Assembly (NCBI GenBank): GCA_027451445.1
Contig: DAIDJG010000441.1
Coordinates: 1-32,997, forward strand
Direction: 5' to 3'
Length of the DNA stretch: 32,997 nucleotides
DNA from: Singulisphaera sp.
GTDB taxonomy: Bacteria; Planctomycetota; Planctomycetia; Isosphaerales; Isosphaeraceae
The notes below the pieces were generated by a model, which saw only the letters and a list, made by a program, of their open reading frames with translations, ran no database searches and was not told the DNA's origin. A program made the position numbers and the translations under genes. Position 1 is the first letter of the stretch. Every line of letters begins with the position of its first letter. Below, piece after piece: positions 1 to 8,136 of this stretch.

Positions 1-917
1 TTGCCCTGCATCGAGAGCGTCCAGTCGGACATGAAGATACTGGAGTGCGGGTTGCCGATGATGTCGCTGGAGACCAGCGGATCGGTCGCGTACTCGAGGA
101 TGCCCTTGAGTGGTCCGTCCGCCGCGGCCTTCATCGCGGCATTGACTTCGTCCTTCGTGACGTCCTTCTTGAGCACGGCGGTCAGGTCGGTGACCGACCC
201 GTCGGGCACAGGGACGCGCAGGGCGTAGCCGGTGAGCTTGCCGTTGAGGTCGGGGATCACCTCGCCGACGGCCTTCGCCGCGCCCGTCGATGACGGAATG
301 ATGTTGACCGCGGCGCTCCGGGCCCGGTAGGGGTCTTCGTGAACCTGGTCCGCCACCCGCTGGTCGTTGGTGTAGGCATGGATCGTGGTCATCAGGCCCT
401 TCTCGATGCCGAACGACTCGTGCAGCACCTTGGCCATCGGCGCGAGGCAGTTGGTCGTGCACGACGCGTTGGAGACGATCCGGTCCGAGGCCTTCAGCGT
501 GTGGTCGTTGACGCCGAGCACGATCGTGGCGTCGAGCTTGTCCTTGGCGGGGGCGGAGAGGATCACTCGCTCAGCGCCGGCGTCGAGGTGCTTCTGAAGC
601 GCGGCCTTGTTCGTGAACCGCCCGGTCGATTCGAGAGCGACCTGGGCCTTGAGCGCCTTCCAGGGCAGGTTCGCCGGGTCAGTCTCGCGGGTGATCCGAA
701 TCTCCTTGCCGTTAACGATCAAAGAGCCCTCGCCCGAGCTCACCGTGCCGTTGAACCGGCCGTGGACGCTGTCGTACTTGAGCAGCAGGGCAAGATGCTT
801 GGCGTCGGACAGATCGTTGATCGCCACGATCTCAAAGTCGTCGGGCCGGGCCGCCATCACTCGAAAGACAAGCCGGCCGATCCGGCCGAACCCATTGATT
901 CCCACGCGTACGGGCAT
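1..917 (-). CDS. gap: Glyceraldehyde-3-phosphate dehydrogenase (type I), C-terminus beyond the window edge
   Basis: Glycolytic/gluconeogenic enzyme that oxidises glyceraldehyde-3-phosphate to 1,3-bisphosphoglycerate with NAD(P) and phosphate, in the cytosol. The reverse strand reads [19 protein letters not shown], the Rossmann NAD-binding start of the family. The catalytic motif [12 protein letters not shown] with the active-site Cys follows in mid-protein, then [10 protein letters not shown] and the anion-binding segment [14 protein letters not shown]. About 305 codons are visible; usual family length is about 335, so roughly 30 residues lie beyond position 1. The ATG at 915-917 is preceded by AGGAG with 8 nt spacing, which fixes the start. 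A consensus-like promoter lies about 100 bp upstream, divergent from the DUF885 peptidase gene. Identity is very secure; I see no lesion in the visible part. Confidence 0.97.
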   Translation of the reverse strand, partial: MPVRVGINGFGRIGRLVFRVMAARPDDFEIVAINDLSDAKHLALLLKYDSVHGRFNGTVSSGEGSLIVNGKEIRITRETDPANLPWKALKAQVALESTGRFTNKAALQKHLDAGAERVILSAPAKDKLDATIVLGVNDHTLKASDRIVSNASCTTNCLAPMAKVLHESFGIEKGLMTTIHAYTNDQRVADQVHEDPYRARSAAVNIIPSSTGAAKAVGEVIPDLNGKLTGYALRVPVPDGSVTDLTAVLKKDVTKDEVNAAMKAAADGPLKGILEYATDPLVSSDIIGNPHSSIFMSDWTLSMQG

Positions 918-1023
918 TCATCCAACTCCTGGAACAGCGACAAAATCCTATTTCTTTGTTCAATTCAGCCTCAATCCATCAGGCTGTGTGTGCGTACATT
1001 CCCCGTCTTGGATTCGAGTACGA

Positions 1024-1053
1024 ATTATAGGCGTCCATTCACAGACCTGTCAA
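1024..1053 (-). promoter_or_regulatory. Sigma70-type promoter for gap
   Basis: On the minus strand TTGACA (1048-1053) and TATAAT (1024-1029) are both perfect matches to the -35 and -10 hexamers, separated by 18 bp. Transcription would start near 1017, giving a leader of about 100 nt before the gap ATG. A perfect double hexamer is unlikely by chance in GC-rich DNA, and the orientation and distance fit a strongly expressed glycolytic gene. Assignment is by consensus only. Confidence 0.7.
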
Positions 1054-1179
1054 CGCACGCGAATCCGCGGCGCCTCTTCCCCGGTGGCGTCTGGCGGCTG
1101 GTCCCACGTTCTGCTTCAATTCCCCAAGTCGTGGAGTGTAAGGCGAAAACGTCGAGCCGATGGCGAAAGAGGTAAACGC

Positions 1180-2952
1180 ATGAAACGCCGAACGGTGGGT
1201 GCGGTTGCACTCGTCCTGTCCGTAACGGTCGCCTGTGCCGCAGAGCCGCCGAATGAAGAAGACGTCAAACTTACCGCCTTCTTCCAGGAATACCTTGATG
1301 CGGCGTTTCAGGCGCAACCGCTGATGGCGACGCGGCTGGGTGACCACCGTTTCGATGACCGGCTCGACGACCTGTCAGCCGAGGCACGCGCAGCCAACCT
1401 CGCGCGCGACAAACGCACGCTTGAGCACCTCCCCGAGCGCATCCGGTACAAAGCGCTCAGTCGCGACGGTCAGATCGATTTTGAGATTCTTCAACACCAT
1501 CTCGCCCGAGAAGTCTGGTTGGCCCAAAACTTCCAACCGTTCGAGGACGACCCCCGCGTCTATGGCGACTATTTGACGGAGTCGGTGTATCTGCTCCTGA
1601 CCCAGTCGTCGCTGCCGAAAGCAACCAACATCAAGAATGCCCTTGCCCGCATGGCGAAGATCCCCCAGGTGGTCGAAACCGCCCGGGTGACCATCAAGTC
1701 GCCGGCGAAAGTGAAGGTCGAAACGGCGATCCGTCAGACGGAGGGGGCGATCGGTTTCTACACGACCGAGGTCTTCCTGTTGTCGGGCGAACCGAAGGAG
1801 CGCGGGGAACTGGCGGACCGAGCGCGCAACATCGTCAGAGCGCTCCACAAACACCTGAGCTTTCTCAAGGACGATGTCCTGCCGCGTTCCAACGACCGCT
1901 GGCGGATCGGAGCAGAGAAGTTTGCTCACAAGCTTGACCTCGAGCTTGATGCGGACATTCCGTCGGACGAGGTGTTGAAGACCGCGCAAAATGAAGCGCT
2001 CCGGGTCGAGCGCGAAATGGCCGTCATCGCCCGGCAGCTCTGGGGGACGACCTTTCCCCGAGAGCCGGTTCCCCCTGATGACGAGGCGGGCCGGCGACTG
2101 ATGATCCGGCGCGTTCTTGGCAAGGTCGCCGAAGACTGCGGCAAGCCTGAGACCCTCGTGGACGACGCGAAGGCGAGCGTGGCCGGCATCAAGCGGTTCA
2201 TCACTGCGCACGATATTCTGCGGCTACCGGTACCCGACCAGTGCCGGATCGTGGCGATGCCGGAATTCATGCGCGGGAATTCGGTTGCGTACCTCAATCC
2301 GAGTCCGCCGCTCGACCCTCGAGGGTCGAGCGAATACGCCATCAGCCCGCCTCCGAGCGATTGGTCAGCCGAGCGGGTGGCCAGTTTCCTCCACGAGTAC
2401 AATCACGCCATGCTCAAGATCCTGAGCATTCACGAGGCGTATCCCGGCCATTACGTGCAGCTCGAGTACAGCAACCGGTGTCCATCCTTGATCCGCAAGG
2501 TGCTGTCGTCGGGGACGTTCGCAGAGGGGTGGGCTGTCTACACCGAGCAGATGATGCTCGACCAGGGTTTTGGTGAGGGGGACCTGGGGCTTCGGCTCAA
2601 TCAGTTGAAGTTCTACCTACGTGCCGTCGTGAACGCGATTCTCGACCATCGCATGCATGTGGATGGAATGACCGACGAACAGGCCCGTGACCTGCTCATG
2701 AATGGGGCGTTCCAGACCGAAGGCGAGGCTGTGGGGAAGATCATCCGCGCGAAGCAGTCGTCGTGTCAGCTTTCGACGTACTTCGTCGGTCGGACCGCGT
2801 TCTACCGGCTGCGCCAGAAGGTGCAACGCGATCAGGGCGACCGGTTCGCACTCGGGCGTTTCCACGAGGCGGTGCTAGCGCACGGAACGTTACCGGTGAA
2901 GTACTTGCCGGAGCTCGTTGGGCGGGAATTGACGAAGGGAAAGGGCGAGTGA
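1180..2952 (+). CDS. Secreted DUF885-family metallopeptidase-like protein
   Basis: A 590-residue exported protein of the DUF885 family, which is related to zinc peptidases. The reading frame is open far upstream to 607, but ATG 1180 is chosen because AGAGG lies just upstream and the product then begins with a Sec signal peptide (MKRRTVGAVALVLSVTVACA, likely cleaved near ACA/AEPP). The zinc-site candidate HEAYPGHY is at about residues 418-425, followed by FAEGWAVYTEQM at about 447-458, whose Glu is the expected third ligand. This HExxPGH variant is typical of DUF885. The length matches the family (550-600). It is divergent from gap and converges on the gene at 3024-4136 across a strong hairpin. 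The substrate is unknown; a periplasmic or surface peptidase role is inferred from the family. Confidence 0.88.
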   Translation: MKRRTVGAVALVLSVTVACAAEPPNEEDVKLTAFFQEYLDAAFQAQPLMATRLGDHRFDDRLDDLSAEARAANLARDKRTLEHLPERIRYKALSRDGQIDFEILQHHLAREVWLAQNFQPFEDDPRVYGDYLTESVYLLLTQSSLPKATNIKNALARMAKIPQVVETARVTIKSPAKVKVETAIRQTEGAIGFYTTEVFLLSGEPKERGELADRARNIVRALHKHLSFLKDDVLPRSNDRWRIGAEKFAHKLDLELDADIPSDEVLKTAQNEALRVEREMAVIARQLWGTTFPREPVPPDDEAGRRLMIRRVLGKVAEDCGKPETLVDDAKASVAGIKRFITAHDILRLPVPDQCRIVAMPEFMRGNSVAYLNPSPPLDPRGSSEYAISPPPSDWSAERVASFLHEYNHAMLKILSIHEAYPGHYVQLEYSNRCPSLIRKVLSSGTFAEGWAVYTEQMMLDQGFGEGDLGLRLNQLKFYLRAVVNAILDHRMHVDGMTDEQARDLLMNGAFQTEGEAVGKIIRAKQSSCQLSTYFVGRTAFYRLRQKVQRDQGDRFALGRFHEAVLAHGTLPVKYLPELVGRELTKGKGE

Positions 2953-2964
2953 AGACGCACATTG

Positions 2965-3001
2965 GGGTGGGCCGGAGCTCGATCAGTGTGCCGGCCCACC
3001 C
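2965..3001. terminator. Bidirectional hairpin terminator between convergent genes
   Basis: An 11-bp perfect stem (2965-2975 GGGTGGGCCGG pairs with 2991-3001) encloses a 15-nt loop. It starts 12 bp after the stop of the DUF885 gene and ends 22 bp before the stop of the convergent gene, so it fits a shared terminator. No T-run follows on either strand, so it would be an atypical intrinsic terminator. Confidence 0.6.
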
Positions 3002-3023
3002 GCGACGATTGGCGGCGACCCTG

Positions 3024-4136
3024 TCACTTGGCCGGTGGCGTCGTGCTTCCTTCCAGGTGGTCCAGGTGCATGCCCTCGAAGAAGTCCGTGGGCGGATTCT
3101 TCGGTTTGGGCGGAGGCGGAGTTTCCTTTTCCTCGAGACCAGCATCCTTCATGATCCTGTCTCGCTGGGCGGCCATGACTGGGTAAAGCTCCTGGTAAAC
3201 GGCCCGTTGGTGGGCGGTCGTCGATGCGCCGAAACGCAGGTTGAAGGTGTGCATGAACGCCAGGAGGCTACCGAGCGTGGTCTTCTCGATCGTGTCGAGC
3301 TCGGCCAGGATCTTATCGATGCGAGGTTCGCCGAGCATTCGTGAGAGGCCGAGAATCATTTTCACGTACTTCTTGGCTTCCACGGCCTCCTGGGGGTCCT
3401 TCGGCGGGAACTGGTCGAGCTTGTTCTGAAGTTGACGCGCTGCCGTACGCACTTCGTTCGCGGTCGCCTCAGACAGGTCCCCTTCCTCGTCTTCCTTCAG
3501 GGCCTTGTGCACGGCCGCTTCATAGGCCTCACGGGCCGGCGCAAACACCTCGCTCCGAAGGCCGGCGGGCCAGCCGTCCTTGGCCGTCAATTCGTCGAGG
3601 GAGATCGTGATGGCGTCCGTTGCACTCGTGAAGGGGATCGCGCGCACGACCTTGCTGCGAATCGGTGAATTCGCCGTGCGGAGCGCGGAGCTTTGAATGC
3701 GCGGATCGGCCAGTTGATCGAGGATGACGTTCAGGGCGTTCCCGCTGGCGATATCCTCCGGTGTCGGGTTCTCTTTCAGACGTTTCAGAAGAAGCGTGCT
3801 GGCGGACGCATCGCGCTTCATCTTTCGGTCCAGGTGTGCACGTTCCCGGATGTTGGCTTCCATCTGCGAGAGGTAAAGATACTGGTTCCATTGCCCCAGG
3901 GTGTTGGCATTGATGGCGGCGGCAACGGCCGTGTCGAGGTTGTATTGACCCGCGCCCGCGGCGTAGTAACCGAGGCCGCGAGCCACGTCACCAGCATACG
4001 TCGAGCCCCATCCGCCGAAACCGAATCCACCGTAGCCGGGTGGGTAATAGCTGCCGTACTGGGCCCTCGCCTCGTTCACGCCACCGGCGAGCACTGCCAG
4101 GAGGGCCAGCCGCAAGGTAAGTCGATGTTTGATCAT
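3024..4136 (-). CDS. Secreted protein of unknown function with Gly/Tyr-rich N-terminus
   Basis: A 370-residue protein that I do not recognise beyond being planctomycete-like. The start is ATG 4136, preceded by AGGGGA at good spacing; an in-frame extension to 4292 is possible but would bury the signal peptide. Residues 1-25 form a Sec signal peptide ending ARA before QYGSYY. A short Gly/Tyr/Phe-rich stretch follows (about 26-45), then a mostly helical, charged body with predicted coiled-coil character (for example QMEANIRERAHLDRKMKRD), and a Pro-rich C-terminus (about 335-355). Secretion is well supported; function is not. It lies downstream of the two FHA genes on the same strand with a 249-bp gap, so it probably has its own promoter, although I could not pick one out there. 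Confidence 0.75.
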   Translation of the reverse strand: MIKHRLTLRLALLAVLAGGVNEARAQYGSYYPPGYGGFGFGGWGSTYAGDVARGLGYYAAGAGQYNLDTAVAAAINANTLGQWNQYLYLSQMEANIRERAHLDRKMKRDASASTLLLKRLKENPTPEDIASGNALNVILDQLADPRIQSSALRTANSPIRSKVVRAIPFTSATDAITISLDELTAKDGWPAGLRSEVFAPAREAYEAAVHKALKEDEEGDLSEATANEVRTAARQLQNKLDQFPPKDPQEAVEAKKYVKMILGLSRMLGEPRIDKILAELDTIEKTTLGSLLAFMHTFNLRFGASTTAHQRAVYQELYPVMAAQRDRIMKDAGLEEKETPPPPKPKNPPTDFFEGMHLDHLEGSTTPPAK

Positions 4137-4385
4137 TGGAGCATCCCCTGACAAGATTGGGAAGGCCTGCAGTTGCCCGTGAAACGACCGGTGCGGAATG
4201 CCGGTCACTGCCGCGATCTTGATCGCGCACTCAGCGCATGCCCTCGCCGAACGGAAGACTACACACGCACAAGCAATGCCGCACACTGGCAATACACAAC
4301 GCCCAAGTGCGTGCGCTCGCGCGCGACAAGGGGGGACCGAGCTCCCGCTCAGCGTTCGAGAAGTCCCTATTTCCTATATACGGAA

Positions 4386-4805
4386 TCAGTCCAGCAGCGG
4401 GATGAGTTCTTCGTCATCTTCGTCCGGTAATGACGGGAGACCTGGCAGGCCGAGATTGGGTGCAGGGCGAGAGGCCGGTGGAGGGGAAGCTTGCGGTGAT
4501 GGCGCAGCGACGGGGGCTTCGACCCCTTCGACACGATAGATGATCGGTCCGATCGCCAGTTCGTCTCCGGAGCGAAGGTTGGCTTCGTCCACGACGAGGC
4601 CGTTGAGACGCAGGCCGTTCCGGCTGCCCAGGTCGCGAATGACGAGCCGGTCGTAAGCCTGAGCGATGCAGCAGTGGCGGCGGGAGACCTTCGGAGAGTC
4701 AATCCGCACGTCACATTCCGGATGCCTGCCGATCAGCAGCACGGGACGTTGCAGGGGGATGGGAGGTGCAGAACCAGGGGTCAGTGGGACGAGTCGGGCC
4801 GACAT
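4386..4805 (-). CDS. FHA-domain protein, short (second of a tandem pair)
   Basis: A 139-residue protein with one forkhead-associated domain (about residues 5-90), a phosphothreonine-peptide binding module. The conserved binding residues are visible: GRHPECD (Gly26-Arg27), SRRH at 41-44, and LGSRNG with Asn63. After the domain comes a Pro/Ala-rich linker (about 95-120) and a very acidic C-terminal tail containing DEDDEE. Its first 25 bp overlap the end of the upstream FHA gene in another frame, so translation is probably coupled. It resembles the neighbour in its opening (MSARLVPL against MTARLVAL) and across the domain, which points to tandem duplication. The target is probably a Thr-phosphorylated protein from a Ser/Thr kinase pathway, but no kinase is in this window. 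Confidence 0.85.
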   Translation of the reverse strand: MSARLVPLTPGSAPPIPLQRPVLLIGRHPECDVRIDSPKVSRRHCCIAQAYDRLVIRDLGSRNGLRLNGLVVDEANLRSGDELAIGPIIYRVEGVEAPVAAPSPQASPPPASRPAPNLGLPGLPSLPDEDDEELIPLLD

Positions 4806-5332
4806 TCGTCTTCATTCTCCGGACTCTGCGGATCGTTCGGCATCTGGACGATCACCTGGATCCGGCAACGCTCCGAGACCCCAGCGGCAGCCAGGGCACC
4901 TCGCACCTTATCCGCAATGCCGTCTTCGACTCGGGGGTCTTCCGTGAACGCTCGCTCGGGCGCCTCGAGATTCTGCGACCTTTGGGCCAAAACAGCGCGA
5001 TCTTGACTTGCGTGCAGAGACACTGGATCGGCCATTGTCATGGCGTGCCCGTCGCCGTTATCCAATCGATATCGGATATGCGCGATGGATAATTCATCGC
5101 CCGACTTCAGACGGCCCATTTCCACGCGCTGACCGTTGATCCGTATTCCATTCGTGCTGCCGAGGTCGCGAACAACGACCTCACCGTGGTCGTTCGTCAT
5201 GCAGCAGTGGTGGCGGGAGACTCGTAACGAGTCGAGTCGAGCGTCGCACTGAGGGTGGCGCCCAACCACAACCATCGCGCGATCCAGCAGAATATCCTGC
5301 CCCTCATCCAGTGCCACCAGGCGTGCTGTCAT
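4781..5332 (-). CDS. FHA-domain protein with C-terminal extension (first of a tandem pair)
   Basis: A 183-residue protein with an N-terminal FHA domain (about 5-92): GRHPQCD with Gly24-Arg25, SRHH at 39-42, LGSTNG with Asn61. These are the residues that hold phosphothreonine peptides in the family. The C-terminal part carries DGIADKVRGALAAAG and RIQVIVQMP (about 135-170), which faintly resembles the alpha-beta pattern of a BON domain; that is a weak suggestion only. The ATG at 5332 has AGGA about 9 nt upstream. It overlaps the next FHA gene by 25 bp. Upstream is a 213-bp gap to the methyltransferase gene with a TATAAT motif, so the pair likely forms its own transcription unit. Confidence 0.87.
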   Translation of the reverse strand: MTARLVALDEGQDILLDRAMVVVGRHPQCDARLDSLRVSRHHCCMTNDHGEVVVRDLGSTNGIRINGQRVEMGRLKSGDELSIAHIRYRLDNGDGHAMTMADPVSLHASQDRAVLAQRSQNLEAPERAFTEDPRVEDGIADKVRGALAAAGVSERCRIQVIVQMPNDPQSPENEDECRPDSSH

Positions 5333-5404
5333 GTTCGCGTGTCCTGGTCCGAAGCCGAGGTCCGATCACGGGTTAATCGCACCAGCCGAAGGCTTCATCA
5401 AGTT

Positions 5405-5410
5405 ATTATA
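5405..5410 (-). promoter_or_regulatory. Possible -10 box for the FHA gene pair
   Basis: TATAAT on the minus strand, about 73 bp upstream of the first FHA start codon. No convincing -35 hexamer sits 16-18 bp further upstream, nor is there a TGn extended -10, so this is a weak call resting on one AT-rich hexamer in GC-rich DNA. Confidence 0.3.
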
Positions 5411-5545
5411 GAGCGCTCGTCGAAAAAAGGGACCGCACGATTTCACAAAATGGGTAAGAATCTTCCTCGCCGAGCGCCCCACCTCCTAAAAGCCCTTCTC
5501 TACAATGCTTGAACGGAATGCCGATGTCAATTGTTTATTTTGGCT

Positions 5546-7036
5546 CTAATCTTCAGGGTCGTAGTCGGGACACGTCGCACACGCGGCGACCTTCGCGATA
5601 TCCAAACGCTTGAGCCCCGCAGCCAGCGCGGGAAGCTTTTCATCGTCAGGTGCGAACTGAGTGATCGTGCAATGACCGTGCAACTCGCATGCCCGGATCC
5701 AACGTCGGGGGCACGCACAGTCCAACCTATCAAGAATCGCGCCCAGGTGTTTGCAGTCGACATGTTGTCGAGGGTCAGGCGACTCGAGAAGCACGAACCC
5801 TGTATTGGCAAGTTCGAGCCACCGGCGCAGTCGTTCCGCTGGCGACTCGGAGGCACCTGTCTGCTCGGCGACCTGGGCATCGATCTGACCGCATGAGTTT
5901 ACATCATTGGTGCTTCGAAGCAAGAGGTCGGATCGGCGATCCAACTGGCCGAGTGCGCCGGTGACTGTGCGATAGACAACGCCGTTCGGCATCGAAGGCC
6001 GCACCGCGTCGTCATGCCGTGCAAGCCCGGTCAGGTGGGGAATGAGCCGGCTGATGGCCTCCGGATCGTCGCGGCTCTCGTCGGCCCAGCTTGGGACGTG
6101 GGGTTCGAAGTCGGCGTGGCAGGCGAAAATGCGGTACTCATCCGCGTGGAGAAGCGGATCAAGTGCATCGATGAGGATCGCGAGTTGGCGCGGGGGCAGG
6201 CCGTTGACGCGATCCTTGAGGGAATCCGGCACCGCACTCGTCGTCAGCACGCGGTTCGCCTGCCAGGGGGCGCGCGTGGCCGCGAAGAGGAAACGGTAGC
6301 CCGCGTCTTCGACCAGCGCGATGGCGTCGGGCAGTGCCCAGTCCGTCTCGGCTTCGTTCAAATAACCGGCGACGAAGCGCTCGATCGTGGGAAGTCCGTT
6401 GCCGCTCACGGCGGCCTCGTGCTTTCGGACCGGATGGTCGGGGCGGATGCTCCGCAGCAGGTCGAGCCCCACCTCGGCCCGATCTCGCAAGCTCGCGCCC
6501 GCGGGCACGACAGCGTCGATCGCTTCCCGCAACTGCCGCGCTGGGACTTGTCCGACGCGAGCCGGCAGGGTGATGTGCAGTAGCCCGCGGCGATCGAGGA
6601 CCGCGGCGAGGTTCTTCAAGATCCGTTTCGGATCGGCGGATTGTCCGAGAACTCGGCGACACACGATGAAATCAAAGGGTCCCCATGAGCCTGGCAGCGG
6701 ATCGTCGAGGTCGTGCTCGCGGAAGTCGATGCCTTCTGCGTTCGACGCGGCCACTCGCTCTCGGGCCAGGTCGAGGGCCTGCCTGGTCGCGTCGACGCCG
6801 AGCACGGTCGAGCCGGGGTTCAGGCGGCTGAGACCAAGGGTCGAGAGTCCCGTACCACAGCCTGCGTCGAGAATTCGCAAGCCCGTCGAGCGCCGGTAGC
6901 AATAACGATCGCGCGACCAGGACCAGCCGAAATGGTAGTTATCGTCGGTCCGGTCGAGCTGGCCCGGCCCGATCGGGACAACGGCGGGTGAGGGCTCGGG
7001 AAACTCTTCATACTGCCGGCGCACCGATTCGAGCAT
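5546..7036 (-). CDS. Class I SAM-dependent methyltransferase with Cys-rich C-terminal module
   Basis: A 496-residue protein. Start ATG 7036 has GAGGA 8 nt upstream; the TTG two codons earlier is too close to that site. SAM-binding motif I is ILDAGCGTG (about 55-63), with the acidic end of beta-2 in LGVDAT, so it is a Rossmann-type methyltransferase (about 50-165). A roughly 250-residue region of unknown fold follows. The last 70 residues (coded by 5546-5758) form a Cys/His-rich tail: CKHLG, CACPRRW, CELHGHC and CATCPDY, which looks metal binding. I recall similar tails on planctomycete glycosyltransferases; that is from memory, not searched. It is the last gene of a tight cluster with an epimerase (15 bp upstream) and a glycosyltransferase, so a role in modifying a glycan or glycolipid is inferred. 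The acceptor is unknown. Confidence 0.82.
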   Translation of the reverse strand: MLESVRRQYEEFPEPSPAVVPIGPGQLDRTDDNYHFGWSWSRDRYCYRRSTGLRILDAGCGTGLSTLGLSRLNPGSTVLGVDATRQALDLARERVAASNAEGIDFREHDLDDPLPGSWGPFDFIVCRRVLGQSADPKRILKNLAAVLDRRGLLHITLPARVGQVPARQLREAIDAVVPAGASLRDRAEVGLDLLRSIRPDHPVRKHEAAVSGNGLPTIERFVAGYLNEAETDWALPDAIALVEDAGYRFLFAATRAPWQANRVLTTSAVPDSLKDRVNGLPPRQLAILIDALDPLLHADEYRIFACHADFEPHVPSWADESRDDPEAISRLIPHLTGLARHDDAVRPSMPNGVVYRTVTGALGQLDRRSDLLLRSTNDVNSCGQIDAQVAEQTGASESPAERLRRWLELANTGFVLLESPDPRQHVDCKHLGAILDRLDCACPRRWIRACELHGHCTITQFAPDDEKLPALAAGLKRLDIAKVAACATCPDYDPED

Positions 7037-7051
7037 CTTCAAATTCCTCGA

Positions 7052-8116
7052 TCAAACAATCCGCGACAGGTGCGCGGTGTTCGCACTTCCCGTCTCTTTT
7101 CTGACAACATTCACGTCCTGCCGGTCTTCGAGTTGCCCGACCTCGCGCAGCCACCGCACCGCATCGGCGAGCGAATCGCGCACTGGACGAGGCACCAATC
7201 CCAGCGCCTCGAGACTGCGCGAGGCGTCAAAGTGCATCGTGCGCTGGGTCAGACGGACGCCCGTGACGGTCGCCTTGGGCGTTCGCCCGTGGCCGTAGTC
7301 CGCCCAGAACTCGCTCAGGTATGCTATCGCCAAACCCACCGGGAATGGGACACGGTATTTCGGAACCGGCACTCCGGACAATTCGGAGAGGATTGTGAGC
7401 AGGCTCACCAGCGTCAGGTTCTCACCACCGAGCAAGTACCGCCGGCCGGGTTCGCCGCGCTCGAGCGTGCGGATCAAGCCGTCGGCCACGTCGCGTACGT
7501 CGATCAGGTTCAGGGTACAGTCCATGCGCGCGGGGAGCTGACCGCGGCAAAAATCGCGAATCAGCCGGGTCGGTGGCGAGAGGCCACGATCGCCGGGTCC
7601 GACGGGCATGGTGGGATTGGCAATCACCACGGGCTTTCCCGCCCTGGCCCGCGCCATGGCTGCCTGCTCGGCCAGCAGCTTGGATCGGCAGTAGGGACCC
7701 ACGGCATCGTCAAGAGTAACCTCGACGTCCTCCGCGATTGGGCCGATCTGTCTCGCGCAGGTCAGAATACTCTCTGTGCTCGTGTGGAGCACGCGTTCGG
7801 CGCCGGCCTCGATCGCCGCGTCGAGCACATGGACGGTTCCTCGGTGGTTGACGGCGTCAAATTCCGCACGGTCGCGGACCCAAAGGTTGGGGTTCGCCGC
7901 CAGGTGGTAGACCCATCGGGCTCCCTGGAGGGCTTCGCGCACGGCGGCGGCATCTCGGATGTCCGCACGGACGACATCAGCCTCAGCCGGGAGGTGCGAG
8001 ACCGCCGCGCCCGGACGTTCCACCACGCGGACGCGTTGGCCTCGCTCGACGAGCTGCGCGACGAGGTGACTGCCGATGAAGCCGGCACCTCCTGTGACGA
8101 CCGTGAGTGCCTCCAT
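7052..8116 (-). CDS. NAD-dependent epimerase/dehydratase family protein (extended SDR, HpnA/dihydroflavonol reductase-like)
   Basis: A 354-residue extended short-chain dehydrogenase. The nucleotide-binding motif TGGAGFIGS is at residues 8-16, the catalytic YxxxK is PYCRSK, and a Ser/Thr active-site segment is HTSTES. The stretch NPTMPVGPGD, followed by NLIDVRDVADG and LLGGENLTL, resembles the HpnA/dihydroflavonol-4-reductase branch more than UDP-glucose 4-epimerases. Start ATG 8116 has AGAGAGGA 8 nt upstream; a GTG at 8140 overlapping the previous stop (GTGA) is the alternative. It sits 20 bp after the glycosyltransferase stop and 15 bp before the methyltransferase start, so the three are probably co-transcribed. 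Substrate is likely a nucleotide sugar or an isoprenoid-linked sugar; hopanoid work is possible from the family resemblance but no hpn neighbours are visible. Confidence 0.87.
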   Translation of the reverse strand: MEALTVVTGGAGFIGSHLVAQLVERGQRVRVVERPGAAVSHLPAEADVVRADIRDAAAVREALQGARWVYHLAANPNLWVRDRAEFDAVNHRGTVHVLDAAIEAGAERVLHTSTESILTCARQIGPIAEDVEVTLDDAVGPYCRSKLLAEQAAMARARAGKPVVIANPTMPVGPGDRGLSPPTRLIRDFCRGQLPARMDCTLNLIDVRDVADGLIRTLERGEPGRRYLLGGENLTLVSLLTILSELSGVPVPKYRVPFPVGLAIAYLSEFWADYGHGRTPKATVTGVRLTQRTMHFDASRSLEALGLVPRPVRDSLADAVRWLREVGQLEDRQDVNVVRKETGSANTAHLSRIV

Positions 8117-8136
8117 GCGTTGCGTCCTCTCTGAAC

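Noticed and set aside
339-1175. Long plus-strand open frame opposite gap and across its promoter
   Set aside because: It is antisense to gap, has no recognisable domain, and its Arg-rich translation is typical of a shadow frame in GC-rich DNA.
5480-5530. TTGACA on the minus strand at 5524-5529 as a promoter -35 for the FHA pair
   Set aside because: No acceptable -10 hexamer lies 16-18 bp downstream of it.
7070-8134. A 354-codon plus-strand open frame
   Set aside because: It is the exact antisense shadow of the epimerase gene, which has all expected motifs and a ribosome site.
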